From Verpa conica (taxonomy: Eukaryota > Ascomycota > Pezizomycetes > Pezizales > Morchellaceae), in NCBI GenBank assembly GCA_033030425.1, contig JAUFSD010000021.1, forward strand, positions 1,054,001 through 1,118,000: a stretch of DNA of 64,000 bases, given 5' to 3'. The notes beneath the pieces are model-generated. The model saw nothing but the letters and a program-made list of their open reading frames with translations. It was not told the DNA's origin and ran no database searches. Below, in pieces: positions 45,199-55,840 of this stretch; position 1 is the stretch's first letter; every line of letters starts with the position of its first letter. The position numbers and the translations under genes are program-made.

Positions 45199-48035
45199 TG
45201 TTGTAGATCGACGTGGTAATAAGTTCAACTACAGAGTAATGAAGAAGCCGGTAGAGGATAACAGAAGACACAGCCGGAGAAAGTGGTAAAGAGGGCGAAT
45301 GCTCTTAGTCTTTAAAGATTCCAATTCCACAATTCCAACACACCACGAGGAGGGGGCGAGAATATAGTGTTAATATATCACATCATGCCCACACCTAATC
45401 GTGTAAAAGGAAAAGGGAAAAAAAAATAAAAAAATAAAGCTAAAGCTCAACAACAAACCCATACGGTAAAAGGAGAGGGCGGTCCACTGCCTCAGGAATC
45501 CCGATGCGGGGATTCACGAAGTATCATCATAGCGAGGTGTCAGGACCCCCACCACTTGGTCCTCCGGGCAGATATCGTGAACTCCTGCAGGCCCGCCCTA
45601 AAACCCAAGGCTGGACTCCGGCTGCGAGCCATAGAGATTACACACACCATAGCCCGGTACGAATATCGCACAAAAAAAAACCCCCCCCAACTTGGATTTT
45701 ATTTTTAAAAAATTGATAAGAATAAACGAAATTAATTCGAGAGAGAGGGGGAAATTAAGCAAAGAAGCCCCCCAGAATACCCTGCCTTACAAAGAATACG
45801 TTTTCAGAAAAAACAGTGTGACGTATAGTTTCATCTTCAAAGACTAGGGACTTTGGTAGTGGTATGGAGTCCATTAGCGTTGTAGTACAAATCCAACTGC
45901 ACAAAGAAGCCTTCGATCGAAGAGGGAGGGTCAGACGTTTGCGGAGTCGGGAGACTATTCGGCCAAGACTATGGCAATATGGATACCGGCAATTAAATGC
46001 AAACGCACCCACTATACATATCGAGTCTTTGCATATTAGGGATTGAGTCTATGGTTGCACGGGTCATTTGTGCCGGATGTGTTAGGTAAAGTCCTTCCCA
46101 GCACTGCAAGAGCCGCGTGTTTGAGGCATGAAAAGGGGTGTGCAAGACTTGGAGTTTAAGCGATGGGGATCATGAGTCGTCTGCGGTAACAAGAGAGAAA
46201 GAGAAAGGGAGGAAAAAAAGCAGAGAGCACGGCGATTTCCGTGAGAAGAATCTACCGCCTTGATCAAATCCTACGAGTAACTAGGAGCTGACCTGGAGTG
46301 ATTTTTTCCTTGTGAGTGGTAACAGCAAACAAAAGTCCACGTCCAGATGTTTCATGCAGGTTATTATTATCCGTAACACTTAGTACTTATTAGTGGGGCC
46401 TTGGCAAAGATGTCCGATCTGTCAAAACTCATAGGGACGAGTCCTTTCCCCTCAGCTTTCTGCCAGTAGAGGTATCTTGTGACCTGTGGATAACAAGTCA
46501 ACCACGAGAGCAGATAGGTACTGTTCCGTGCTCCCGCGAGAACGTCCCCCAATGGGGCATGAAATGTCTATAAGCCATGTGGCCTTTCCCGACAATTCAT
46601 CAGTAGGTACGATTATCGGCGAGTATGTACCTTCCCCAGCAACTCCAGATATAGAGTCTGCTATACTGAGTCTGTTTACCCTGATAGCTAACCGAGTGAT
46701 ATTGGGGGATATCCGTGTGGCGTGTGCCTTTCGCTCACATAAACCCGGCTCCCTGAAGCGAGACGATGTACATGAAGCCTGACTCTGTTGGGTAAGGTTT
46801 TTTCTTTTCTTTTCGAGAAAGGGGAGAGAAGGTAACTTCGGAACATGAGAAGTATATCCACAGTAGCTCCGCCCATGCTTTGCCCCGTGATACCGGGTTA
46901 GTTACTCTCTAAAGTACATGTAAGTATGCAAATTCTCGGCGCGTCCGCGCGCGCGCACGCATGCACGCTCGGGATGCCTGCACGCGTTATACGAACATTG
47001 AGGAAGAATAGGCGAAAAAATAAAAAAAATAAATAGAATGGGGGGGATGTCAGTCCAATTAGCCGTCTCGGATTGCGATGCCTCAATATGGTACCTGTTA
47101 ATCTATATATCCCATCCCTTTGGTAAAGTGGTATCAATCATCTTTCTCAACACATTTTTTTTTCTTTCTCACCGGAGTTCGTCCGTTAGAGTCAGTTTCA
47201 GCTCGGTCATAACGGAACAAGCTTATGCAGAGTAGCAGTCTGACAGCTGATTCTGATAGTAAGGGGGGTGTAAGAAACTATTAAAAAAAAAAAGAATGTA
47301 AGTCAAAGTTTTCTACTGATCTAGAAGTAGTATCTCGATCTCTAGGCGGCTACAAAAAAAATGGTCTGTGGGTTTTTTTGAACTTCATTTTTCTTGTGTG
47401 TAGAGAGAAAGAGAAGAAAAGAAAAAAAAAGAAAGGTAAAAAAGAAAAAAAGGTTGACCTCAACCTCACGATCGAATCTACCGCGCAAACGTTTACTGTA
47501 ATTGCCACAACCCTAAATTGGTGATACTACTGATTAATCAACCGGGAAATATTATGCAACGTACCGTAACAGCGCATTGTAATCGTCGCGGTCGGCAGGA
47601 ACGTCCAAATTGTGAAAATAAAAAAAAAGACTGGAATTAATATCGGAATATTCAGGAAGCTCGGACCATACGACTTCCGAGAGAGTAAACTAGTCGTAAC
47701 GGGGAAGGTCGCAAGTGTATACCGAAATCTCGTATATATAATCATTGACGTTATGAAAACCGTTGCTCACGGGATTTTTAGTGTATTAGGTCCGCCAATC
47801 TCAGGGATGGACCGATGGTTGCAGGGAAACGAGCCGTTTCTCAGCGCAGCATCTGGTATTACCAGGGATACCCCGCAATCTGCTTTGGGATTGCGTCAGT
47901 GCAACCATCACCTTTCATCCCGCTGGAGAATAAGAATAAGAGTTGGCAGGGTTTAAGGTGTCATCGGTAGTGTAGTGCTACAGAAGATTACATGCATCGA
48001 GTAACATAGATTGATCAGTGCGATATATATATATG
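45199..48035. other. Spacer upstream of the aquaporin gene
   Basis: No gene recognised. Contains homopolymer runs and a purine-rich tract at 47400-47452. Short ORFs lack domains. Confidence 0.5.
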
Positions 48036-48553
48036 CAGCCACTAGGCAGATATATTCGTGATGCGGTCTCAGGTGAGACAGCGCACGGTTCCTGGAGGAG
48101 AACCCAAAATTCACAAAACTTTGAAAATCTGCTGAAAAACAAGGATAGATATAAAAAAATTCAGATCTAAGAGGTATATACTTGAGATTATCAAATATTT
48201 TTAAAAATAATTTTCAAGATTATACCTTGTCTGACTGATTTTTGAAGAATTACTGAACTATACTTAAAATTACCAATTCTTCCGCCGAGACTAATTTCCA
48301 CACCATCTAAAAGGCCAAAGCACCAGTTAAAGCACTTTTAGATGGTGTGGAAATTCACCATGAGATAGATACATATATGAAAAATCCTTCATAGAGTTAT
48401 TAGGTACTTAGCAGTAGAGATTTATTGGAAATTTAAAGGAGATTTTTATCTTTTCTTCTGGATTTATAATAAATTTTTGAATATATAAAGATTCCTGCCG
48501 AGCCGTATTTTGTCATCTGAAACCACATCACGAACATATCTGCCTAGTGACTG
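48036..48553. mobile_element. hAT-like MITE (518 bp) with central hairpin
   Basis: Terminal inverted repeats of about 40 bases: left CAGCCACTAGGCAGATATAT, right (reverse complement) CAGTCACTAGGCAGATATGT, continuing with TCGTGATG on both. The 8 bases outside are TATATATG and TATATAAA, six of eight matching, as expected for a worn 8-bp hAT target duplication. CAG-type ends also fit hAT. The interior is AT-rich and non-coding, so it is non-autonomous. Confidence 0.75.
48293..48355. repeat. Perfect 21-bp hairpin inside the MITE
   Basis: Arm AATTTCCACACCATCTAAAAG at 48293-48313 (21 bases; key part CCACACCATCT) pairs perfectly with 48335-48355 across a 21-base loop. It is better conserved than the terminal repeats of the same element. 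Confidence 0.85.
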
Positions 48554-49191
48554 TATATAAATATTACAATTGCCAAATCGCGGAGCTAGTGTTACATGCT
48601 ATATTATCGTTACTTGAGCTGTCAAAAACCACAGCGGGGAAACCGGCAGGAAGAAAAGCAGTACTCAGTCATACAAACTCGTATTTCTAAGCTCCTGCGC
48701 TACTTTTGTCTAGGCTTATATTTCTAGGGGCTAGATGTATCTCTGGTGTTTCCCAGGCTTTTGTTTCCTGCGCTGCCTCTGGTTCCCACAGCTCTCCTGG
48801 ATTCAGCCTATGCTCTCCCTTTCAAGCCCACTTCTGCATCAGATTAAGCTTCTGTGTGCGTTAATTCCTACGTTTAGGCTCGGGAGAAAAAAATCCCCTA
48901 GTGTAACCTTGATAGCTATAGAGATTTGATATTGGAAATAGCAAATGCCCTATAATCTGGGAAATGATTTTCCGCATGTATCTTGGCACCCGTCATTCTG
49001 CTTGCATGCATCTAGTACTTGACACGGATAGAATCACAGGGTATCACCCGTTAGTTTATTTTATTCACTTTTTTTATTTACCTTTTCAGATGCTTATTAT
49101 ACTATGTCTGTTTTTTTTGAACCCTTTTAAGCTCCCTTTTAAGCCTTTCGTGCTTTCTTACTGTTTTTTGAAATTCTGATACTTCTACCAA

Positions 49192-49254
49192 GGTCATAGA
49201 ATATCACTCGTTTATAGTTCCCGAAATGAATGAACTAATTAATCATAAATACAT
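49192..49254 (-). repeat. Dispersed short repeat, copy 3
   Basis: Compact inverted copy: GGTCATAGAATATCACTCG at one end and GAACTAATTAATCATAAATA at the other, only 63 bp in all. Confidence 0.55.
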
Positions 49255-50380
49255 AGAGCCCTAAGACTAAGGTATTCGGAGCAACACACTCAAAATAAAA
49301 TAAGGTAAAGCAAAAATAAAATCCCTCTTCAATTTCACCCACCCACCCACCTCATTAACCATAAAGATACTCAGGGTACTCTTTCCTGTTTAATTTACCC
49401 ACGGGGTTTTCAGTGGCCGATAACACCACTATAGATCATTCTCTTATCTATGGCTTACTTTTTTTCAGCTTGAATCTTGGGTGACTGGACTATTTTAGAG
49501 CTATATGCCCAATGTGCCTACTTATCCCATAGATAGCATGCTACTGTTCTATATATGGACCACATCAGCAAAAGGCGAGCGGGCGAGCTTTTCGCAAACC
49601 TACCCTCCCACAGGTGCTTTATACTGCACGTCATCTCCGGGAGATACGCTGCCGGACCCTGAAAGTCCGGGAGAGCCTCGGGAGAGCCTTAATATTACTG
49701 GGGGAAAAAGTCACAACTAGAGCACTCTCAATTCTCTATTTTGTCTTCTCTGTTCTCTGTTCTCTGTTCTCTATGTTTTACCTAATCTATATACAAGAAT
49801 ACATCCACTTTGCTACCCCTACCTACCCCCCTTGCTATCGCAGAGTCCTCCCCTAGTTGACACATCGGACGAAGGCCGTTCATACCGGCACGGCCGCTGG
49901 GGCTACTGCTGGCGGTGCTATAAGGCGCTGTTCTCAATAGTTAGCATAGGTTCATGGAGTGGTAGCGAGCAGTGGTGCTAACCGTCGAGTCAGACTGTAG
50001 TTGACTGGGGGTTTGTAACACCAAGCCAGTCCTAAGTATGGACTGAAGGACTGTATGAGACTGTAGTCGACTGCAGTTTTCCAGCCAAGCCAGTCTGTCC
50101 AATATGTGGACGGACGGACGGACTATCCTATAAATAGATTAAGGCAATAGCCCAGGTAAATAATTTCATTTTATTTTTATCAGTATCATATTTAACCGAT
50201 CAATGTATTCAAATTGTTACATTGTGCAACTACTCAAAATCGTTATGGACAACAATTTTTTAAAACGTACTATTGATCTACAGAAAATATTATCATATAC
50301 TTGATCTTTAATCCTCTCCCTTCCAAGTTTTATATCTAAAAAATTAGTAAAATCATTTTAAAATCATTAAAGAAATTAAT

Positions 50381-51595
50381 TTACCTGGCCAACCATTCCT
50401 CCGATACCTCTCCATCCAACTCATCAATTTTATCAAATTCTTTTCTAATTCTTTTCCTTTGCCTTGCTTCCTCTTCCTCCTCTCTAGTCAACCCACATCT
50501 CATAACTTTGGTTTCAATTTTTCTCTTCTCTTTTTTGGCTTCTTTTTTTCTATCCTTAGCCGCAACGGTAGCACCTGTATTCCAATTTTGAAATTGGTTT
50601 TTATGAATTTTGTCAGTTCTTCTCGCATCAAAATTGCTTTGATGACAAAATAAATCCAAGCTATTTCTAACACCTCCAGTAATATCCACTACGTTGTGAG
50701 CAATAGCACTTCCCAGAAACATCAAACCTTCTCCACGGGATACTTGGATCTTTTTTTTTAATTGCCAAAGAACCAAATAACCACCTTCCCATTGACCGTA
50801 TGGAATAGCTAAGTTAAACTTTCCTCGGCCATCCTTAAAATCCCAATGTGTTTCTCCATCCTCTGTTTGTTGTTGATTAATAGCAACTCCCGGCCAAATA
50901 CCAGCAACATGCCCAATTCTTTCTGTTCCGTCTAATTCTTTTTTTCCTTTCTGACCTTTATCAACTCTTCCTTCCGTATACTGCAGTTTTCGCATTGCTA
51001 CCCATTGGTCTGGAGCAATTAATCGTAGTCGTTCTGAACAGTATTGAAATAATGGAGTATTTCTTTCCTTCCATTGTTTTGAATAAGGTAGGTCGGTCGT
51101 ATAAGCATTTGTCATATAGGTATGAGTTGAATAGTCGGCCCATTCTGCGTACTCTCTAATCATGAAACCACCTCTTTGCTTTCCTTCTGTCCCTTCTGCT
51201 CTTGATTTTTTTACCGGCAAAATCGAGTCTGATTTTTCTAGCTCTTCAATATAGGCTTCCATAATTGGAAACCTATATGCAAAAATTGATTTTCTTCCAT
51301 CCATAATAACTAGATGTTTCTTTCCCATTGAAGGAATAATAGAAAACTTGCTATGATCTGAAAACTCTGGATAATTCTTACTGCCACGGCGAGGAGGGGG
51401 ATTGTTTACTAGCTCCTGTACTGTAAACTTTCCCGGTGCCAGTTGAATCAAAGCTCCTTTTTGCTCCAGCTCAAATTCATGCAGAACTTCAGTAGCATTT
51501 TCTCTTTCAGTTTCTGCAAACGCCCCAGTAGCAATTAGATGCTTTAAACGGATATCTGTAGTTGACCCGGTAATTTTATTTTTCTTTGGCGGCAT
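50381..51595 (-). CDS. 2-oxoglutarate/Fe(II) dioxygenase, TET/JBP-like (404 aa)
   Basis: The core reads as a double-stranded beta-helix oxygenase: iron ligands His250 and Asp252 in THWDFKD, the strand pair FNLAIPYGQWEGGYLVLW, a turn RGEGLMFLG, the distal ligand His300 in AIAHNV, and the 2-oxoglutarate-binding Arg310 in GGVRNSLDLF. The spacing and the GxWEGGxLV pattern resemble TET/JBP nucleic-acid oxygenases, which oxidise methylcytosine or thymine in DNA and, in many fungi, are carried by KDZ-type transposons. The N-terminal 230 residues hold no recognised domain, and the C-terminus is a charged Lys/Arg/Glu helix. The gene is intronless and uses AT-rich codons, unlike its intron-rich neighbours. 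Repeat arrays lie directly upstream. A different 2OG oxygenase subclass is possible; substrate is unproven. Confidence 0.68.
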   Translation of the reverse strand: MPPKKNKITGSTTDIRLKHLIATGAFAETERENATEVLHEFELEQKGALIQLAPGKFTVQELVNNPPPRRGSKNYPEFSDHSKFSIIPSMGKKHLVIMDGRKSIFAYRFPIMEAYIEELEKSDSILPVKKSRAEGTEGKQRGGFMIREYAEWADYSTHTYMTNAYTTDLPYSKQWKERNTPLFQYCSERLRLIAPDQWVAMRKLQYTEGRVDKGQKGKKELDGTERIGHVAGIWPGVAINQQQTEDGETHWDFKDGRGKFNLAIPYGQWEGGYLVLWQLKKKIQVSRGEGLMFLGSAIAHNVVDITGGVRNSLDLFCHQSNFDARRTDKIHKNQFQNWNTGATVAAKDRKKEAKKEKRKIETKVMRCGLTREEEEEARQRKRIRKEFDKIDELDGEVSEEWLAR

Positions 51596-51664
51596 CTAAA
51601 TATTGGGGGTTTCCAGTTAGCCTATCGATCTTCCTCCTAAGAAATTAAAAACACACAATATATA

Positions 51665-51762
51665 ACACAAAACACACAACACAAAACACACAACACAAAA
51701 CACACAACACAAAACACACAACACAAAACACACAACACAAAACACACAACACAAAACACACA
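51665..51762. repeat. Microsatellite-like array, 14-bp unit x 7
   Basis: Seven perfect copies of ACACAAAACACACA, ending 3 bp before a different array. It lies 70 bp upstream of the dioxygenase start codon. Confidence 0.95.
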
Positions 51763-51765
51763 ATG

Positions 51766-51960
51766 CTTATAACCCGAGCGGAGAATAGTATATTCGGTGC
51801 CATTCACACCTAGCCTTTAACCCAACGGCGGGAGAACGATATCTTCGGTGTCAGTTCACACCTAGCTCTTTAACCCAAGTAGCGAGGGGACAGAATTATC
51901 GGTACAATGTCACTCCCTATCCTTTGATCCGGGCCGGAGTAGTTATATCTCAAACGGAGC
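51766..51960. repeat. Tandem repeat, about 50-bp unit x 4, diverged
   Basis: Units start near 51766, 51814, 51866 and 51921. They share CTTTAACCCA, ATCTTCGGTG and TTCACACCTAGC motifs; the first two are close, the last two worn. Confidence 0.65.
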
Positions 51961-52178
51961 AGATTTACTCCAATATTGGAGAATCACGGAATATAATTAT
52001 ATAAAGAAATGGAACCCTGATATATTCATACAGGTAGAGTAAACTCCCCAATTCTCCAAGCCCCCAGTATTCCCATCTCATTCTTTTCATAATAGCAAAC
52101 TAAATTTGATCCGATAAAACTAACTGAAAACCACTAACCTTATAATATGTCAATTTTGCTCCTATGTATCCGAGAGTA

Positions 52179-52880
52179 GGCTGTCGTTGAAGCCCTCGTC
52201 GAATACGTCAAATACGTCAATGGGATATCAATTAGATACAGTAGCGCTATCAGTTTTGATCGGTTCGGTTCGGGAATAGGCTGTCGTTAAAGCCCTCATC
52301 GAGTACGTCAATGGGATATCAATTAGATACAGTAGCGCTATCAGTTTTGATCGGTTCGGTTCGGGAATAGGCTGTCGTTAAAGCCCTCATCGAGTACGTC
52401 AATGTGATATTGATTAAGAATTGGTAGTACTATCAGTTCTTGTTGTATTCGTTCGTGGATATGCTGTCGTTGAAGCCCTTGTCGAGAGCGTCAATAAAAT
52501 ATTAGATAGTACTATCAGCTTTTGTCAGATCAGTTCAAAAATTAGTTGCCTAAGCTCTCATTCAAAGTATCTATGAGATATACAGTATAATGAAATCTGA
52601 TAGGTATTACCACTTTTATTTGTATTGACTCAAGAGTAGGCTGTCGTTCAAGTCCTTGTCGAGAGCGTCTAGGAGATATAGAATATGATCAAATCTAAGA
52701 AACTATTGGTTGTTGTCGGATCGTTTTGAGAGTAGGCTGTCGTTCAAGTCCTTGTCGAGAGCGTCTAGGAGATATAGAATATGAGTATGCTTGATAGTAT
52801 ATTTGATATGTGGTATCAGTTCTTGCCAGATCGGTTAGGAAGTTGGCTGTCGTTCAAGCCAGCGTAGAGAGCATCAATAT
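52179..52880. repeat. Minisatellite, about 92-bp unit x 8
   Basis: The core GGCTGTCGTTNAAGNCCT, followed by GTCGAG-GCGTC, recurs at about 52179, 52279, 52370, 52463, 52545 (worn), 52639, 52735 and 52845, spaced 82-110 bp. Units 2 and 3 are almost identical over 90 bp; units 6 and 7 also resemble each other, showing at least two rounds of duplication. Confidence 0.9.
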
Positions 52881-53086
52881 GGTGTTCTGAATGTATTCAG
52901 GAGTGATGGTAGTGTTGCAGCTATTGTGACCACACTTGCTTGGCAAAATCTGATTACTAACCATTCACTTTCTCTCCTGCAGTCTACAGTTTGACTACAG
53001 TCCACAGTTGACTGCCAATAGACGGCGCCTAGCCAGTCTCTCTATCCCTGCCGCGTCCAAGCAAGGACCGGACGATTGTCAAGACT

Positions 53087-53130
53087 GCCCCCCATGTTTT
53101 CTGGTTCTTTTCCTGGAGGACGAGCATTAC
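53087..53130. repeat. Isolated end of the TACTTGTCC foldback family
   Basis: CCCCCCATGTTTTCTGGTTC followed by TTTTCCTGGAGGACGAGCA matches the right arm of the 21960-22090 element. No matching left arm is present nearby. Confidence 0.6.
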
Positions 53131-53518
53131 GGCATTTGGACGGCCCGATTCATGAGATATCACTCTCATAACTTTAGAGGTGTTTATAGGCCCGAGCAGA
53201 AGCCCAATTGGGCCCGACCAAAGCCGGCTTCACAACACCGACGGCTCGGGGTTCTTGTTACCCATATTCTGCTCGGGCCAGAGTTAAACTCCTACAGGTT
53301 TTCGCGGGTTTCCACGGGCCCTACGGATTTTCCCCGGCAATGGGATATCTACTCTTTAGATGAATCTTAGCTAATGAAGAGCAAGGAGGGTTGAACACAT
53401 AGGTTACCAGCTTAGCGGTTCCATCCTTAGATACCATAGGCTCTCGATAAATCCGAACCGTTTCCGAGAGTGTGACTTGCTTCCGCCACTTAAACACCCC
53501 CCGGTCGTGCCTGTGCGT

Positions 53519-53558
53519 ACCCCCCCTGTTTTCTGGTTCTTTTCCTGGAGGACAAGTA
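53519..53558. repeat. Second isolated end of the TACTTGTCC foldback family
   Basis: CCCCCCCTGTTTTCTGGTTC followed by TTTTCCTGGAGGACAAGTA, same orientation as the copy at 53087 and closer to the family sequence. Together the two form direct repeats bounding about 430 bp. Confidence 0.65.
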
Positions 53559-53594
53559 GTAGAATTGTCTAATCTCCTTATGATTAAAGTATTG

Positions 53595-53850
53595 TACTCG
53601 GGTCAGGGCTAAAGTATTGGGACACCCCGAAAAGGGACATACCACGGCGAGATAGGCTTGTGACGAATACAGAACAGCAATTTCTGGAATTGCGACTTAA
53701 AAGACAGTATATATCTTGATCTGGGCTTAACAAACTGTTGTGCTTGGCCTAAACTCTATAATAAAACACAGTGGTAGCAACAGTAGAATACTGGCCGCTC
53801 AGATCCGTGATACCCTGGTATGTCCCAATACTTTAGCCCTGACGCGAGTA
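53595..53850. mobile_element. TA-flanked MITE, 32-bp terminal repeats (256 bp)
   Basis: Left end TACTCGGGTCAGGGCTAAAG continues TATTGGGACA; the right end is its exact reverse complement but for one base. TA at both ends and CAGGGC-type sequence fit Tc1/mariner. A stretch just inside the right end (CAGATCCGTGATACCCTGG) recurs just outside it at 53879 (CAGATCCGTGACACCCTGGG). It lies about 160 bp upstream of the next gene. Confidence 0.8.
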
Positions 53851-54008
53851 CGCGGGGTTAGCGAGATAAATTGACCGCACAGATCCGTGACACCCTGGGA
53901 TCTACCAAAAAGGTCAACATAATTTACATCATTCTCAATTTAACTGAAACCCTGGAAGATTCTATGCACGGCATAGACCACACTAAAATCCCATACATTT
54001 AATGATGC

Positions 54009-55175
54009 TTGACCCCGCGATTGATACTAAAGCCTTTCACCGGTATCATACCTAAGTTAGTCTTGCTAGGAGGAGATATGGACCCGTTCTTTTTTACACC
54101 ACGGCAGCTTGCAACTCACCTGCTCCTTACATACCCAGCAGATTACAAAGTTTCTCCCATACAACTTAAGAATTCCATTATAATTGGCAATGATATCTCC
54201 GGGAAAGTCTTCCTATCCGCCATACAAAAACCTAATGACCTAGAGACAATGCTGGGAGTAGGAACATTGGGTGCTCGACTGTGGCTCTGGGATGAAATTA
54301 TAGAAATGCGGAAAACTAGCAAAGGCTATTCTGTGTGGCAGAATAGCGGGGGTTGTACATCCTCCTCCTCCTTCTCGGAAACATTTGCTAGGAGGCTTGG
54401 TGAGAAAAATATGACCTTTGTACCACAATCAGCAACGACTACAGAATCTGTCTGCAAGGAAGGTTTTGGCGATAGTCCTTTAAGTATTTGTTTATTTAAG
54501 ACTGCCAATAAGACCACCAAGACTCCTGTGGTGTTTTCCCGAGACCCATCTTCCGATTTTTCTCCTAGTAGTTCTCAGACGACTTCCCCAGCTACTTCTC
54601 AGACGACCTTTCCGACTGCTTCTCGGTCGATCTTTCCAGCTGCTTCTCGGACGACTTCTTGGACTACTTCTCGGACGACCTCTCGGACTGCTTCTCGGAC
54701 GACCCCCCGGAGAACTTCTCAGAAGATCTCTCAGGGCCCTTCTCGGGCTGCCTCTCGGACATTCCAGACAATAAGAACCCTACGCCCCCGTCCCCCAAGT
54801 CTGCTCCCCAAGTCAAAGCTTATCGACATCTTTAACCTAGATGACCTGGAAGAATCAGAGGCCAGAACTATGCTCCGTGCAATCCACGGGATCGCAGAGA
54901 TAGACATGTATGACGAGTTTATCCGGGCAGCCAAAATAACTGCAAAGGAGCGGGGATTACAACCTTCAGTACTAGCAACAAAGGAGGATAGAAAGACTGT
55001 ACGGCTTGTTCGCGAAATGGCCGCAATCTATTCCTCTTGGATCCTCTCAAAACCATATCCTCTGAAATCACTGGATAAAGAGGACCTGGCTAGGATAGCT
55101 GATTTCGAGCTCTTCCTGCAGTTCAGAGTACAATTTCTGAATGCTTTGATTCCGTACGATACTAGAGAGCTATAG
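54009..55175 (+). CDS. SAM-like domain protein with Ser/Thr/Arg repeats (388 aa)
   Basis: No certain family. Residues 24-105 resemble a SAM-type helical interaction domain: FTPRQLATHLLLTYP, then NSIIIGNDISGKVFLSAI, ETMLGVGTLGARLWLWDEI and the final IEMRKTSKGYSVW, matching the order core-helix, GxxISGxxFL, LGVxxLGARLxL. Residues about 185-255 are low-complexity repeats of SQTTS/SRTTS type, encoded by tandem 15-bp units (TCTCGGACGACTTCT-like) at 54572-54760. Residues 270-388 are predicted helical (LDDLEESEARTMLRAI, FIRAAKITAKERGLQP, RLVREMAAIYSSWILS). No signal peptide or membrane segment. Met24 may be the real start, since the first 23 residues are outside the domain. A scaffold or protein-interaction role is inferred. 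Single exon. Confidence 0.6.
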   Translation: MTPRLILKPFTGIIPKLVLLGGDMDPFFFTPRQLATHLLLTYPADYKVSPIQLKNSIIIGNDISGKVFLSAIQKPNDLETMLGVGTLGARLWLWDEIIEMRKTSKGYSVWQNSGGCTSSSSFSETFARRLGEKNMTFVPQSATTTESVCKEGFGDSPLSICLFKTANKTTKTPVVFSRDPSSDFSPSSSQTTSPATSQTTFPTASRSIFPAASRTTSWTTSRTTSRTASRTTPRRTSQKISQGPSRAASRTFQTIRTLRPRPPSLLPKSKLIDIFNLDDLEESEARTMLRAIHGIAEIDMYDEFIRAAKITAKERGLQPSVLATKEDRKTVRLVREMAAIYSSWILSKPYPLKSLDKEDLARIADFELFLQFRVQFLNALIPYDTREL

Positions 55176-55643
55176 TAAGTTCCCAGTGACAGCGAGTAAA
55201 GTAGGAGTACTGATAGATAATAGACTCACAAGTAATCTGTCCTTGATATTAATGAGAAAAGAAATGTCTACCTAGCCGCGTCTTCGCCAAGAATAATCTC
55301 GTGATCTGGTTTGACCAGACGCAAGAGATATGACGAATTATTTAACGGGTAGGAAAGACAACACTTTCTGCATAGCACCGACTAACCAATTCAAGCCTAG
55401 ATCCGAGAGATAGAAGATCGATGAAGGGGATCGACGCCAATGGAGATAGAGTTAGTACGGCATTGCACAAAAGTTAGAAGATCAGTCAAAATGATCAGCA
55501 CCAACACAGATAGGTAAACGCTTGGTCTCCTGGAGTACGTACTCAGATACTAACGACTAAACCCAGAGTATGATGTGCGTTGGAAGTTCAAAGCTCATGA
55601 ATACGCATGTATGGGGTCTTTTTTAATTCTCCAATTTCTGTTG

Positions 55644-55840
55644 TACTTGTCCACCAGCATAAGAACCCGGAAACAGGGGGGTACGCACGGAGATGTCTCG
55701 GAGCTACAGATTCACCTGAAATCTACAAATAAGGCAAATAACTAGCTATGATTCCCATATTAAATACATGATACCAAAATTTATACCACCGCCACTTATC
55801 TACCCTCCTGTTTCCGGGTTCTTATGGTGGCGGACAAGTA
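55644..55840. mobile_element. Foldback MITE with TACTTGTCC ends (197 bp)
   Basis: Left TACTTGTCCACCAGCATAAG, continuing to AACCCGGAAACAGG; right arm its reverse complement with about three mismatches, about 38 bp. TA at both ends. Same family as the element at 21960-22090, but a longer interior. Confidence 0.75.

Larger units (their letters stand above)
49990..53015. mobile_element. Putative mobile element carrying the dioxygenase gene
   Basis: A block of about 3 kb containing one intronless gene and three tandem-repeat arrays is bordered on both sides by clusters of related short motifs. Left: GACTGTAGTTGACTG (49993) and GACTGTAGTCGACTGCAG (about 50059). Right: CTGCAGTCTACAGTTTGAC (52978) and GACTACAGTCCACAGTTGAC (52993). 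The right motifs are in inverted orientation relative to the left, as subterminal repeats would be. No exact terminal repeat or target duplication could be fixed by eye, and no transposase was found, so this is a hypothesis. Confidence 0.35.

Noticed and set aside
50381..51595. Reading the dioxygenase as a retroelement Gag-like protein because of its Lys/Arg/Glu-rich tail
   Set aside because: The ordered His-x-Asp, distal His and Arg residues within a beta-strand pattern fit an oxygenase; no zinc knuckle is present.
53008..53370. 120-codon ORF
   Set aside because: It crosses the right border of the dioxygenase block and a MITE end, so it is not an independent gene.
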